This document shows, piece by piece, positions 1 through 9,014 of a DNA stretch of 64,000 nt. The position numbers and the translations under genes are program-made. Below the pieces are notes generated by a model, which was given only the letters and a program-made list of their open reading frames with translations, did no database searches and was not told where the DNA came from. Origin of the DNA: Cloacibacterium sp. TD35 (lineage in GTDB: Bacteria > Bacteroidota > Bacteroidia > Flavobacteriales > Weeksellaceae); assembly GCF_028864635.1 (NCBI RefSeq), contig NZ_CP104850.1, forward strand, positions 626,001 to 690,000. Direction: 5' to 3'. Numbering within the stretch: position 1 is the stretch's first letter; every line of letters begins with the position of its first letter.

Positions 1-48
1 GGTGCTATTGCAGCAAATTTACAAGCAGCTTACGAAGAGTTTTGCTAA
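1..48 (+). CDS. 3' end of an unidentified gene
   Basis: The first 16 codons, read in frame from base 1, give a 15-residue C-terminus (GAIAANLQAAYEEFC) and a TAA stop. A rho-independent terminator follows at once, which supports this as a real gene end. Too little remains to name the protein. The Ala-rich amphipathic ending looks like a C-terminal helix of a soluble protein. Confidence 0.6.
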   Translation, partial: GAIAANLQAAYEEFC

Positions 49-71
49 ATTTTTCTCTAAAAATAATCCTC

Positions 72-105
72 AATCCGTTCTAAATTTTTAGAGCGGATTT
101 TTGTT
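72..105 (+). terminator. Terminator of the gene entering from the left edge
   Basis: AATCCGTTCTAAA and TTTAGAGCGGATT form a 13-bp stem with one G-U pair. A short T run follows. Confidence 0.75.
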
Positions 106-149
106 TTCATTAGGTATAAGATTCTCAAAAAAATTATTAAATTTGAGCA

Positions 150-1664
150 ATGGCAACAAAGGCTCTCTTCAATATGGCTGTAAACTGGTTTATTCGACAA
201 AGAATAGACCAAATTCAGAATTTCATGAAACATCCTATTGAAACTCAAAACGGAGTTTTATTTTCTCAGCTTTTTCATGCAGAAGAAACAGAATACGGCA
301 AAAAATTCGGTTTCAAAGACATTTCTTCTTACCGAGATTTTCAGCAACAAGTTCCTATCCTAAACTATGAAGAATTTGAACCCTACATAGAAAAAGCAAG
401 ACAAGGTCAAAAAGATGTTTCTTGGCCGGGAGTTATCCGTCAATTTGCGAAATCTTCCGGAACGACCAATGCCAAAAGCAAATTCATCCCTATTTCAGAC
501 GAAAGTTTAGAAGAGTGTCATTACAAAGCGGGAAAGGATTTAATTTCCATTTATGCAAACAATCACCCTGATAATCAATTATTTCTCAATAAAAATTTAA
601 GATTAGGGGGAAGCGCAGAATTGTACGAAAGTTTCAATACCAAGTTCGGTGATTTATCTGCAATTTTGATAGAAAATCTTCCTTTTTGGGTAGAAATTAC
701 CACGGTTCCTAGCAAAAAAACTTCCCTAATGTCAGAATGGGAAACCAAACTGAAAGCCATCGTTTCAGAAGTTAAAAACCAAGACGTAGGAAGTTTAACC
801 GGCGTACCAAGTTGGATGATGGTTTTACTTCAAAGAATTTTAACCGAAACAGGAAAAGGCAATATTTCTGAAATTTTCCCAAATTTAGAAGTGTTTTTCC
901 ACGGTGGAATAAGTTTTAAACCGTATAGAGAACAGTATAAAAAAATCATAGGCAAAGACATTAATTACTACGAAATTTATAATGCTTCTGAAGGTTTCTT
1001 CGGGATTCAAGACAGAAGTGGCAGTGACGAAATGCTTCTGATGCTAGATTACGGAATTTTCTATGAATTTATTCCGATGGATAAATTTGACAGAAACCAT
1101 CTAGAAGCGATTCCTTTGGAAGAAGTAGAACTCGGCAAAAATTATGCTGTAGTTATTTCTACCAATGGTGGACTTTGGCGCTATTTAATCGGTGATACCG
1201 TAAAATTTACTTCTCTTTCTCCGCATAGAATTCAGATTTCTGGCAGAACCAAACATTATATCAATGCCTTTGGCGAAGAATTAATGATAGACAATGTAGA
1301 AACAGCCCTTAAAAAAGCTTGTGAAGCTACTGAGGCGCACGTTTTAGATTACACAGGAGCACCAGTTTTTATGAGCGAAGGAAAATCTGGAGCACATGAA
1401 TGGCTGATTGAATTTGCCAAACATCCAACTAATTTCGAAGCGTTTTCTAAAATTTTTGATGATACTTTGAAATCAATCAATTCTGATTACGAAGCGAAGC
1501 GTTACCTCAATATGACACTGAATCCGCCAATTATTCACACCGCTAAAGAAAAACTTTTCTATCAATGGATGGAATCTAGAGGAAAACTGGGCGGACAAAA
1601 CAAAGTGCCGCGATTGAGCAACGACAGAGAATACATCGATCCTCTTTTGGAGTTGAATAAATAA
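150..1664 (+). CDS. GH3-family (auxin-responsive-promoter-like) acyl-adenylating protein
   Basis: This 504-residue cytosolic protein belongs to the GH3 branch of the ANL adenylating superfamily. Plant members link amino acids to acyl acids through an acyl-adenylate; the substrate of bacterial members is generally unknown. The P-loop-like motif FAKSSGTTNAKSKFIP lies near residue 108. An adenylation core segment (YNASEGFFGIQ) is near 278, and the hinge/A8-like ISGRTKHYINAFGEE is near 370. The length is normal for bacterial GH3 proteins. It is a single-gene unit between two terminators, so context does not suggest a substrate. Base composition matches the neighbours. The family call is firm; the reaction is inferred. 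Confidence 0.85.
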   Translation: MATKALFNMAVNWFIRQRIDQIQNFMKHPIETQNGVLFSQLFHAEETEYGKKFGFKDISSYRDFQQQVPILNYEEFEPYIEKARQGQKDVSWPGVIRQFAKSSGTTNAKSKFIPISDESLEECHYKAGKDLISIYANNHPDNQLFLNKNLRLGGSAELYESFNTKFGDLSAILIENLPFWVEITTVPSKKTSLMSEWETKLKAIVSEVKNQDVGSLTGVPSWMMVLLQRILTETGKGNISEIFPNLEVFFHGGISFKPYREQYKKIIGKDINYYEIYNASEGFFGIQDRSGSDEMLLMLDYGIFYEFIPMDKFDRNHLEAIPLEEVELGKNYAVVISTNGGLWRYLIGDTVKFTSLSPHRIQISGRTKHYINAFGEELMIDNVETALKKACEATEAHVLDYTGAPVFMSEGKSGAHEWLIEFAKHPTNFEAFSKIFDDTLKSINSDYEAKRYLNMTLNPPIIHTAKEKLFYQWMESRGKLGGQNKVPRLSNDREYIDPLLELNK

Positions 1665-1697
1665 AACCGTTCTATTTTTTGAATGGTTTATTTTTTC
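1664..1697 (+). terminator. Terminator after the GH3 gene
   Basis: AAACCGTTC and GAATGGTTT form a 9-bp stem with one wobble pair. A T-rich tail (1690-1697) follows. Confidence 0.75.
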
Positions 1698-1744
1698 TAT
1701 GCTTTTCTTAACATAAATCAATGATAAAACCGATCACCATAGCT

Positions 1745-1752
1745 TATCTTTG
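1745..1752 (+). promoter_or_regulatory. -7 box of the nitroreductase gene
   Basis: TATCTTTG fits the Bacteroidota -7 consensus TAnnTTTG. It overlaps an upstream in-frame TTG, so that TTG cannot be the translation start. No convincing -33 TTTG is seen. Confidence 0.65.
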
Positions 1753-1770
1753 CAAAAAAATTTTTATAAA

Positions 1771-2403
1771 ATGGATTTATTAGATAAATTAAAATGGAGA
1801 TACGCTGCAAAAGCGATGAACGGAGAAAAAGTAAGTGATGAAAAACTTGAAAGAATTTTAGAAGCAGCTCGTCTTGCTCCTACTTCTAGCGGTTTACAGC
1901 CTTTCGAAATTTATGTAGTGTCTAATCAAGAGGTTAAAAATCAATTAAAAGAAGCAGCAAATAATCAACCACAAGTTGCAGATGCTTCTCATGTTTTGGT
2001 TTTTGCAGCTTGGGATACTTACACTGCAGAAAGAATCAACTACATGTTTGATTTAACGAATGAAGTAAGAGGTTTTACAAATGATGGTTGGGAAAACTAC
2101 AGACAATTTTTATTGAACACTTATGTTCCTAAATCTGCTGAAGAAAACTTCGTACACATTGCAAAACAAGCTTACATTGCATTCGGTGCTGCGATTATTG
2201 CAGCTGCTTTCGAAGGTGTAGATGCTACACCAATGGAAGGTTTCAACCCAGAAAAAGTAGATGAAATTCTTGGTTTAAAAGAAAAAGGATTAAGAAGCGT
2301 TTTACTTTTACCAATCGGTTACAGAGACACTGAAAAAGACTGGTTAGAAAAACTTGAAAAAGTAAGAAAACCAAAAGATAAATTTATCACAGAAGTGAAA
2401 TAA
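1771..2403 (+). CDS. NAD(P)H-dependent nitroreductase-family oxidoreductase
   Basis: A 210-residue flavoprotein of the nitroreductase (NfsB/YdgI-like) family, which uses FMN and NAD(P)H to reduce nitroaromatics, quinones or flavin. The N-terminal KWRYAAKAMNGEKV and RLAPTSSGLQPFE are the typical FMN-phosphate-binding start. AYIAFGAAIIAAAFEGVDATPMEGF is the central dimer/FMN segment, and the C-terminal GLRSVLLLPIGYRD is also characteristic. Start ATG 1771 is preferred because the open frame upstream runs through the promoter. It is monocistronic and ends in a shared bidirectional terminator facing hemE. The physiological substrate cannot be told from sequence. Confidence 0.9.
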   Translation: MDLLDKLKWRYAAKAMNGEKVSDEKLERILEAARLAPTSSGLQPFEIYVVSNQEVKNQLKEAANNQPQVADASHVLVFAAWDTYTAERINYMFDLTNEVRGFTNDGWENYRQFLLNTYVPKSAEENFVHIAKQAYIAFGAAIIAAAFEGVDATPMEGFNPEKVDEILGLKEKGLRSVLLLPIGYRDTEKDWLEKLEKVRKPKDKFITEVK

Positions 2404-2404
2404 T

Positions 2405-2436
2405 AAAAAAATCCTCAGAACATTCTGAGGATTTTT
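2405..2436. terminator. Bidirectional terminator between nitroreductase and hemE
   Basis: A 12-bp perfect inverted repeat (AAATCCTCAGAA / TTCTGAGGATTT) has an A run on the left and a T run on the right. It can therefore end both converging transcripts. Confidence 0.85.
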
Positions 2437-2456
2437 AGTTTATATAAAGAAGGATT

Positions 2457-3482
2457 TTAACCTTTCCATTCTACTACTGCTCTAATAAAAGCTTCGGCAT
2501 TTTCTAAAGGAATGTTTGGCAAAATTCCGTGACCTAGATTTGCAATATATTTATCTTTGCCAAATCTGTTAATCATTTCATGAACCATTTTTCTAATCAC
2601 TTCTGGCGAAGAGTGTAATCTTGCAGGATCAAAATTTCCTTGAAGGGTAACAGAATTATTGGTGAATTTTCTTGCCAATTCTGGAGTAATCGTCCAGTCT
2701 ACACCAAGCGCAGAAACTTTCGATTTTGTCATTTCTTCTAGAGCATACCAACAACCTTTCGCAAAAACTACAACGTGAGCTTCTGGAGCCAAAGCTTCTA
2801 CAATTTGGTTAATGTATTTCCAAGAAAATTCTTGATAATCTTCAGGAGAAAGCATTCCGCCCCAAGAATCAAAAATCTGTACCGCAGAAACTCCACTTTG
2901 TACTTTTCTCTTTAAATAAGCGATGGTTACATCTGTAATTTTTTGTAAAAGCAAATGTGCTGCTTCTGGTTGAGTAAAGCAAAATGACTTCGCAATGTCA
3001 AAAGATTTAGAACCTTTTCCTTCAACACAGTAGCAAAGCAAAGTCCAAGGTGAACCAGCAAAACCAATCAAAGGAATTTCGTTTTCTAATTTCTGTAAAG
3101 TGATGTCTATCGCATCATAAACATATTTCAAATTTTCTTCTGCTCCTTCTACTTGCAGATTTTGTACTTGCTCTAGGCTTCTAATTGGTGTATCTAGCCA
3201 TGGCCCAACGGATTCTTTCATTTTGAAATCAATTCCCATCGCTTGTGGAACTACCAAAATATCAGAAAATAAGATTGCTGCATCTAGCGGAAATCTTCTA
3301 ATCGGTTGAACAGTAATTTCAGCTGCCAATTCTGGAGTTTGACAACGCGTGAAGAAATCATATTGGTCACGAAGTGCAATAAATTCTGGTAAATATCTAC
3401 CTGCTTGTCTCATCATCCAAACGGGTGGTCTTTCTACAGATTCGCCTCGTAATGCTCTTAAATATAGGTCGTTTTTTATCAT
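2457..3482 (-). CDS. hemE: Uroporphyrinogen decarboxylase
   Basis: HemE decarboxylates the four acetate side chains of uroporphyrinogen III to give coproporphyrinogen III, in the cytosol. The 341-residue length is normal. The family signature [17 protein letters not shown] is at residues 18-34, and the second signature [20 protein letters not shown] is near 140. The C-terminal [17 protein letters not shown] is also typical. It is the last gene of the minus-strand hemA-hemC-hemD-hemE set, 23 bases after hemD. The order follows the pathway from glutamyl-tRNA to coproporphyrinogen, except that hemB is absent here. Confidence 0.97.
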   Translation of the reverse strand: MIKNDLYLRALRGESVERPPVWMMRQAGRYLPEFIALRDQYDFFTRCQTPELAAEITVQPIRRFPLDAAILFSDILVVPQAMGIDFKMKESVGPWLDTPIRSLEQVQNLQVEGAEENLKYVYDAIDITLQKLENEIPLIGFAGSPWTLLCYCVEGKGSKSFDIAKSFCFTQPEAAHLLLQKITDVTIAYLKRKVQSGVSAVQIFDSWGGMLSPEDYQEFSWKYINQIVEALAPEAHVVVFAKGCWYALEEMTKSKVSALGVDWTITPELARKFTNNSVTLQGNFDPARLHSSPEVIRKMVHEMINRFGKDKYIANLGHGILPNIPLENAEAFIRAVVEWKG

Positions 3483-3505
3483 TTTTTTCTATTTGCAATA
3501 AGCTT

Positions 3506-4183
3506 TTATAAAATAGCGTTTTGCTTTATAATGGTTAACAAATCTTCTAAATTGCTTTCTTTACTAGTGTAAATTTTATTTTGTGTAAATTTTCTCAGTT
3601 CATTTTCTGTAGTTTGTCCGATAGAAAAGATTTTTAAATTTTCTAAAGAATTAAACTTCGCAAAACTACGAACTCCACTCGGACTAAAAAAAACTACAGC
3701 CTCATATTTTTCATGAATTTCTGGATGGAGAATTTTGGTATTGTAAAGCACTACTTTTTTATACGAAATATTCTGTAGTGGCAATGCTTTATCTAAAATA
3801 TCAAGTGCTAAATTTCCGCAGAAATGAATAAATTTTTCTTTTTGGCTATGTTTGAGAATAAATTCAGACAATTCATTGAGATGTCTTTTTACCTTAAAGG
3901 TTCCAAAGCCATTATTTCTCAATTCTTTTTTTGTTTTAAGACCTACTGCGTAGATTTTATTATAATGGGCTTCTTGAAAGTTTTCATTCGGCTGAAAGCC
4001 ATTTTCAAAGAAAGATTTTACAGCGTTTACGCTTGTGAAAATGAGTGAAGAATTCTTAAGCGGAAAAGGTTTAGTTTTAATTTTTTCAATGGCGATAAAA
4101 TCCTTAAAATCACAAGAAAAACCGGTTTCTAATTTCTCTGATACCTCATGTTCGATTCCTGTTTTCGTGAAAAGGATTTTCAT
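3506..4183 (-). CDS. hemD: Uroporphyrinogen-III synthase
   Basis: HemD cyclises hydroxymethylbilane to uroporphyrinogen III with inversion of ring D. HemD sequences diverge strongly, so the call rests on the family pattern: two Rossmann-like halves, the N-terminal LIFTSVNAVKSFFENGF segment, and the C-terminal VVFFSPSGVRSFAKF and IFSIGQTTENELRK motifs. Its position 7 bases after hemC and 23 before hemE agrees. At 225 residues it is slightly short but complete. Its AT content is a little higher than that of hemC and hemE, as is common for this less constrained enzyme. Confidence 0.92.
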   Translation of the reverse strand: MKILFTKTGIEHEVSEKLETGFSCDFKDFIAIEKIKTKPFPLKNSSLIFTSVNAVKSFFENGFQPNENFQEAHYNKIYAVGLKTKKELRNNGFGTFKVKRHLNELSEFILKHSQKEKFIHFCGNLALDILDKALPLQNISYKKVVLYNTKILHPEIHEKYEAVVFFSPSGVRSFAKFNSLENLKIFSIGQTTENELRKFTQNKIYTSKESNLEDLLTIIKQNAIL

Positions 4184-4190
4184 GATTACT

Positions 4191-5099
4191 CTATTCCTTT
4201 ATTTGTTTCTTAATCTCCTCCATCATTTCTTTTCCTCCGTTTTCTAGCACAAATTCTGCAAATTTTTTCCCGTAGTTTTTAGAATGGTCATATTCAAATT
4301 CTTCAACTACATTTATCGTTTTACTTCCGTCTAAAGAATTTAATCTTCCAGAAAATTTGATTTTATTTTCTTCAAAAACCGCGATGGCTCCAATTGGCGC
4401 AGTACACCCACCTTCTAAAGTTCTGAGGAAATTACGTTCTATTTCAACGCAAATTTGAGTGGTTTTATGATTTATTTTTTGCAAAATTTCTTTGGTTTCC
4501 TTATCATCTACCCTACTCGAAATCGCCACAACTCCCTGACTAGGAGCAGAAATCATAAAATCTAGTGGTTCATACTCCAACTCCATTTCCATTCTTTTAA
4601 TGCCTGCCAAAGAAAAAAGTGTAGCATCAAAATCTCCTTCTTCTAATTTCTTTAATCGCGTTTGTACGTTTCCACGGATGTCTGAAAACTGTGTGTTCGG
4701 AAATTTTTCTGACCAAAATGCTCTTCTTCTCAAACTGCTGGTTGCGATTTTAAGTTCTGATAAATCTTTATTTTTAGAAGAAGATTTTCTCACCAAAACA
4801 TCTTGCGGAAAATCTCTTTCCAAAACCGCAGAAACTTCTATATTTTGAGGTAAAATGGTAGGAACATCTTTTAGGGAATGCACCGCAATATCTATTTCAT
4901 TGTTAAGTAAAGCGATGTCTAAATCTTTGGTAAAAACGCCAGTAATTCCTAGGGAATAAAGTGGCTGATTAAGGTTTTTATCCCCAGAAGAAAGCACAGG
5001 AACCAGCAATGTTTCGTAGCCTAAATTTTGTAATTTTTGTTCTACTTCTTTTGCTTGCCACATTGCAAGAGGCGAATTTCTGGTACCTATTCTAATCAT
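4191..5099 (-). CDS. hemC: Hydroxymethylbilane synthase (porphobilinogen deaminase)
   Basis: HemC polymerises four porphobilinogens on a covalent dipyrromethane cofactor. The cofactor-attachment cysteine is Cys232 in LEGGCTAPIGA. Substrate-contact segments IAVHSLKDVPT (71-81) and ATSSLRRRAFW (119-129) are intact. The N-terminal RIGTRNSPLAMWQA is diagnostic. The length is 302 residues, as usual. It lies 55 bases after hemA and 7 before hemD, so it is probably co-transcribed with both. The hemA-hemC gap holds a small word-repeat tract. Confidence 0.97.
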   Translation of the reverse strand: MIRIGTRNSPLAMWQAKEVEQKLQNLGYETLLVPVLSSGDKNLNQPLYSLGITGVFTKDLDIALLNNEIDIAVHSLKDVPTILPQNIEVSAVLERDFPQDVLVRKSSSKNKDLSELKIATSSLRRRAFWSEKFPNTQFSDIRGNVQTRLKKLEEGDFDATLFSLAGIKRMEMELEYEPLDFMISAPSQGVVAISSRVDDKETKEILQKINHKTTQICVEIERNFLRTLEGGCTAPIGAIAVFEENKIKFSGRLNSLDGSKTINVVEEFEYDHSKNYGKKFAEFVLENGGKEMMEEIKKQIKE

Positions 5100-5126
5100 T
5101 ATAAAAATTTATTTTCTTGAAAACTT

Positions 5127-5158
5127 CGTAAATCCCCAATCGTAAATCCTAAATTTAC
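5127..5158. repeat. Short-word repeat tract (word CGTAAATCC) between hemA and hemC
   Basis: CGTAAATCC occurs at 5127-5135 and again at 5141-5149. A related palindromic TAAATTTA follows and runs into the hemA stop. It has no coding sense. It is one of six similar intergenic tracts in the window, each using a different word. Confidence 0.5.
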
Positions 5159-6432
5159 TGATGTTTTTTGTTGAACTCTTCTTTGGGTTGTTCTACCAAA
5201 ATTTCGTTCATCAGTTTAGTAACTTCTTCAGCACGAAGCGGATTTTCGATGATATATTTCGCAAATCTATTGGTGATTTTTTGAATCAATTTTTCGGTGA
5301 GCTCCATGTCTTCTATATCCACATATCTGTGTTTTCTGTGGAAATTATGCATTTCATGGTCTTCTATGTGTTTCAGCGCAGCTTTGAACTGATGAATATT
5401 CGGTGCGAATTTTCTTTTTCTTTCCCAAGCCAAAAATTCTTTGGTCATTTCCTTGATGATTTTCTCCGCTTTAGGAATTTCTTTCTTGCGTTGCTCAATG
5501 GTTTCTTGGATATGCTTAGACAATTCGTCTACATCTACCAATTGTACCGCTTTATTTTCCGCCACTTTTTTATCAACATTATTCGGAATAGAAAGGTCTA
5601 TCACCAATGTTTCTTTTCCGTTTGGAAAATGTTTCTGATGAATGATCGGATGCGAAGCGCCAGTTGCAACGATAAGAATGTCTGTAGATTTCAGTTCTTC
5701 TTCAAAATTTTCAAAAGCAATTTGCGGAATGTTATACTTTTCTGCAATTTTCTCTGCTTTTTCATAAGAACGGTTGGCGATTTTTACTTTTGGCTGATAA
5801 ACATGTTTCACCAAATTTTCTACAGTATTTTGACCGATTTCGCCAGTTCCCAAAAGAAGAATATTCTTTTCTGAAATCTGTTTTTGAGTTTTTAAGATAT
5901 AATGAACCGCTGCATAAGAAACAGAAGCTGCTCCGTTTGAAAGTGCGGTTTCGTTTTTAATTCTTTTAGAAATTTGAATCGCCGAGTTGATGGCTCTCTC
6001 TAAGTAAGGATTGCTAAAACTTTTATGTTTTTTGAATCGATGGTAAGCATTTTTTATCTGACCGATGATTTCGAAGTCTCCTAAAATCTGACTTTCTAAA
6101 CCTGCAGAAACTCTGAAAAGATGATAAAGTGCTTCTTCGTTTTTCTGAACATTTACAAACTGCATAAAATCCATCAAACTTACTTCTACACTCTTGCAAT
6201 ACATCTCTGCAATGGCCATGTAATTACTTGAAGTTGTGTAAATTTCGGTTCTGTTACAAGTAGAGACTACAAATGCATCACCCAGTTTCTTTTCATGAAT
6301 TTCTTTTACAAAGTGTTTTACGTGTTCATCAAAAAACGCGAATTTTCCTCTGATTTCGGCATTGGCTTTTTCAAAACTAATGCTTAAAACAGTGAAGTTC
6401 TGTGTATTATATGTTTTTGCAAGAGAATTCAT
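5155..6432 (-). CDS. hemA: Glutamyl-tRNA reductase
   Basis: HemA reduces glutamyl-tRNA to glutamate-1-semialdehyde with NADPH, the committed step of C5 haem synthesis. The catalytic cysteine is Cys59 in VVSTCNRTEIY. The region SQILGDFEIIGQIKNAY near residue 115 matches the conserved ILG-IxGQVK segment. The Rossmann motif LLLGTGEIGQNTVENL is near 193, and a C-terminal helical dimerisation domain follows. The length is 425 residues. A -7 box (TAAATTTG on minus, 6443-6450) ends 10 bases before the ATG, so the leader must be only a few bases. It is the first gene of the hem set. Confidence 0.96.
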   Translation of the reverse strand: MNSLAKTYNTQNFTVLSISFEKANAEIRGKFAFFDEHVKHFVKEIHEKKLGDAFVVSTCNRTEIYTTSSNYMAIAEMYCKSVEVSLMDFMQFVNVQKNEEALYHLFRVSAGLESQILGDFEIIGQIKNAYHRFKKHKSFSNPYLERAINSAIQISKRIKNETALSNGAASVSYAAVHYILKTQKQISEKNILLLGTGEIGQNTVENLVKHVYQPKVKIANRSYEKAEKIAEKYNIPQIAFENFEEELKSTDILIVATGASHPIIHQKHFPNGKETLVIDLSIPNNVDKKVAENKAVQLVDVDELSKHIQETIEQRKKEIPKAEKIIKEMTKEFLAWERKRKFAPNIHQFKAALKHIEDHEMHNFHRKHRYVDIEDMELTEKLIQKITNRFAKYIIENPLRAEEVTKLMNEILVEQPKEEFNKKHQ

Positions 6433-6442
6433 TTCAAGTCTG

Positions 6443-6450
6443 CAAATTTA
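6443..6450 (-). promoter_or_regulatory. -7 box of the hem operon
   Basis: The minus strand reads TAAATTTG, 10 bases ahead of the hemA ATG. No clear -33 partner is seen. Confidence 0.55.
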
Positions 6451-6500
6451 ATCATTATTATGATATAAAATTTCTAATTTTCATCATATTTTAATAGATG

Positions 6501-6917
6501 TTATGAATGGAAATATTTGGTCATTACATAATGAAAACCGATGGGTTTTATATTAAACAATTCACCTTCAATTTTATACCCTAATTTTCTGTAAAATTCT
6601 GATGCAGTTTCTCTGGCATTCATCCAAATTTTTTGAATTTGAGCTTCCCTAAGAATTTCCTCAGCTTTTTCTACCAATTTTTTTCCTATTCCTTTTCTTT
6701 GATAATCTTCTGAAACTGCCATTCCTCTAATTTGAGCGATTTGGCCATTTTGCAAGACCGTGATAATGCCCACAATTCTATCTTCTACGAAATAACCTAG
6801 ATGAAAAGTTTGGTCGTCAAAATCACCACTGAACTCATGAGATTCTTGCGGAAGGTTTTTTCTGAGGATTTCTCTCCTAAGAAAATAAGTCTCTTCTGGA
6901 GTAATTCTATTAATCAT
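6501..6917 (-). CDS. GNAT-family N-acetyltransferase
   Basis: A 138-residue single-domain acetyltransferase. The acetyl-CoA pyrophosphate-binding motif A reads QIRGMAVSEDYQRKGIGKKL (residues about 83-102, with the Q/RxxGxG/A core RKGIGK). Motif B includes ETASEFYRKLGYKIEGE. The substrate is unknown, and small stand-alone GNATs act on amines, peptides or proteins. It lies 69 bases upstream of hemA on the same strand. The gap carries a separate hemA -7 box, so it need not be co-transcribed with the haem genes. The facing gene, mreB, is divergent. Confidence 0.85.
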   Translation of the reverse strand: MINRITPEETYFLRREILRKNLPQESHEFSGDFDDQTFHLGYFVEDRIVGIITVLQNGQIAQIRGMAVSEDYQRKGIGKKLVEKAEEILREAQIQKIWMNARETASEFYRKLGYKIEGELFNIKPIGFHYVMTKYFHS

Positions 6918-7087
6918 TTGAAAATCTGAATATTAAATTATTTTAAGAATTGAAATTAATTAAATTCTCAACAGAGAAAAATAATTTTTAAAGTTTCGAG
7001 TTTAAAGTTACAACAAGCATTTAAAAATTTATAAAATTTTAACGATATTTTTTGTTTTTCATTATTTTTAAATGCTATGAAATTTAT

Positions 7088-7095
7088 ATCTTTGT
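7088..7095 (+). promoter_or_regulatory. -7 box of the mreB-rodA operon
   Basis: TATCTTTG lies 22 bases before the mreB ATG in a very AT-rich 200-base spacer. The best TTTG upstream (7051-7054) is too far away for a standard -33. Confidence 0.6.
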
Positions 7096-7117
7096 CACTT
7101 AAAATTTATAGAAGAAA

Positions 7118-8143
7118 ATGGGGTTATTTGATATGTTCACGCAAGAAATTGCGATAGACTTAGGAACAGCGAACACACTTATCATACATAATAATAAAAT
7201 CGTGATTGACCAGCCGTCAATCGTGGCGATTGAGCGTTCATCTGGAAAAGCAATTGCTGTGGGAGAACAAGCAAAACACATGCAAGGAAAAACGCACGAA
7301 GATATTAAAACGATTCGTCCGCTAAAAGATGGTGTAATTGCAGATTTTGCTGCATCAGAACACATGATTAAGGAATTTATTAAACAAATTCCTGGCATCA
7401 AAGGAAAATTAATTCAGCCTTCTCTCAGAATTGTTATCTGTATCCCTTCAGGCATTACAGAGGTAGAAAAAAGAGCAGTAAGAGATTCTGCTCAAAAAGT
7501 AAATGCTAAAGAAGTAAGATTAATTTTCGAACCTATGGCTGCAGCAATCGGTGTAGGCATTGATGTACAAAAACCTGAAGGTAATATGATTATCGACATA
7601 GGTGGTGGTACTACAGAAATTGCAGTGGTAGCTCTTGGAGGTATTGTTTGTGATAAATCTGTAAAAATTGCTGGTGATGTTTTCACGAATGATATTGCTT
7701 ATTACTTAAGAACTCATCACAACTTATACATCGGTGAAAGAACAGCAGAAAGAGTAAAAATAGAAGTAGGTTCTGCCGTGGAAGATCTAGACCTAGACAT
7801 AGAAGACATACCAGTACAAGGTAGAGATTTAATTACCGGAAAACCAAAAGAAATTATGGTAGGTTATAAAGAAATCGCTAGAGCTCTAGATAAATCTATC
7901 ATTAGAATAGAAGATGCAGTAATGGAAACGCTTTCTCTTACTCCGCCAGAATTAGCAGCAGATATATACAAAACTGGTATTTATTTAGCTGGTGGTGGTG
8001 CTTTATTAAGAGGGTTAGCAGATAGACTTCACAAGAAAACAGGATTACCAGTTTTCGTAGCAGAAGACCCATTAAGAGCTGTTGTTCGTGGAACAGGCAT
8101 TGCTCTTAAAAACATGGATAAATTTAACTTCCTTATAAAATAA
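7118..8143 (+). CDS. mreB: Rod shape-determining actin homologue MreB
   Basis: MreB is a membrane-bound bacterial actin that guides lateral cell-wall synthesis by the elongasome. The phosphate-1 motif IDLGTANTLI is at residues 11-20, and phosphate-2 IIDIGGGTTEIAV is near 155. The adenosine motif YLAGGGALLRGL is near 288. The N-terminal GLFDMF supplies the usual hydrophobic membrane anchor. The length is 341 residues. It opens a five-gene plus-strand operon with mreC, mreD, mrdA and rodA, the standard elongasome set. Confidence 0.98.
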   Translation: MGLFDMFTQEIAIDLGTANTLIIHNNKIVIDQPSIVAIERSSGKAIAVGEQAKHMQGKTHEDIKTIRPLKDGVIADFAASEHMIKEFIKQIPGIKGKLIQPSLRIVICIPSGITEVEKRAVRDSAQKVNAKEVRLIFEPMAAAIGVGIDVQKPEGNMIIDIGGGTTEIAVVALGGIVCDKSVKIAGDVFTNDIAYYLRTHHNLYIGERTAERVKIEVGSAVEDLDLDIEDIPVQGRDLITGKPKEIMVGYKEIARALDKSIIRIEDAVMETLSLTPPELAADIYKTGIYLAGGGALLRGLADRLHKKTGLPVFVAEDPLRAVVRGTGIALKNMDKFNFLIK

Positions 8144-8162
8144 GTAAAAACCTAGTTATAAA

Positions 8163-9014
8163 ATGGGGTTTTTGATAAGATTATTTAGCAAGAACGGATT
8201 ATTTCTGTTCTTTCTTTTTTTACAAATAATTGCCGTGACTTTGATTTTCAGTAGAAACTCAATGCAGCAGTCTTTTATTGCTGCACAGACTACTGCGTTT
8301 AACGCATGGGTTTCTGGTTACATAGACGAAGGAACCAGCTACTTAAAACTGAAGCAAATTAATGAAGAATTAGTTGCTCAGAACAAAACACTGATGCAGG
8401 AATTATACGGTAAAGAAAAAATTAAAAATCCTAGTTTTGTAAGAGTTACGGATACCATCGGTGGTGGACAGATCTACACTTTCGTAGATGGTGAAATTGT
8501 AAACAACTCTATCATTAGAAAAGATAATTATTTTACCATTAACAGAGGAAAAAGACATGGGGTTTTCCCTAAAATGGGGGTGATTGCACCACAAGGAATT
8601 GCAGGAATTGTCATCAATACCACTAATAACTATGCATTGGTACAATCTGTACTTAGCATGAACAAAATTAGAATTAATGCGGCGCTCAAAGATTCTGGAT
8701 TTTTCGGAACGCTTACTTGGAGAGGCGAAAATTCTAGAACCATGCATTTATCAGACATTCCTAAATATGTGCCGATTAAAGTAGGCGACACTGTAGTTAC
8801 AGATGGTAAATCTGCAATTTTCCCTCAAGGAATTATGATTGGTAGAGTTGCGGGCTATGAGGTAGATTCTAAAACAGGATATTGGGATATTTCTGTAGAG
8901 TTAAGCCAAAAAATGGGGCAACTTAACAAAGTTTATGTTGTAAGAAATTTAAAAAAATTAGAAGTAAAACAAATTCAAGATACCCTTGATGCCACAATAA
9001 ACAATGATCAGTAG
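8163..9014 (+). CDS. mreC: Rod shape-determining protein MreC
   Basis: A periplasmic scaffold that links MreB to PBP2/RodA. An N-terminal hydrophobic helix (residues about 8-28) anchors it. A coiled-coil region with LKLKQINEELVAQNKTLMQE follows (about 60-80), then the double beta-barrel domain with GVFPKMGVIAPQGIAGIV and GDTVVTDGKSAIFPQGIMIG. The length is 283 residues, as usual. It starts 19 bases after mreB and its last 11 bases overlap mreD, which points to translational coupling. Confidence 0.95.
   Translation: MGFLIRLFSKNGLFLFFLFLQIIAVTLIFSRNSMQQSFIAAQTTAFNAWVSGYIDEGTSYLKLKQINEELVAQNKTLMQELYGKEKIKNPSFVRVTDTIGGGQIYTFVDGEIVNNSIIRKDNYFTINRGKRHGVFPKMGVIAPQGIAGIVINTTNNYALVQSVLSMNKIRINAALKDSGFFGTLTWRGENSRTMHLSDIPKYVPIKVGDTVVTDGKSAIFPQGIMIGRVAGYEVDSKTGYWDISVELSQKMGQLNKVYVVRNLKKLEVKQIQDTLDATINNDQ

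Noticed and set aside
1750-1770. Longer N-terminus of the nitroreductase from an upstream TTG
   Set aside because: The TTG lies inside the -7 promoter box; the family normally starts at the MDLLDK-type sequence.
5161-5874. 237-residue plus-strand open frame inside hemA
   Set aside because: It is antisense to hemA, rich in Phe/Leu/Ile as expected from the complement of Lys/Glu codons, and has no motif.
7051-7095. TTTG at 7051 as -33 element of mreB
   Set aside because: The spacer to TATCTTTG is 33 bases, far from the usual 19-21.
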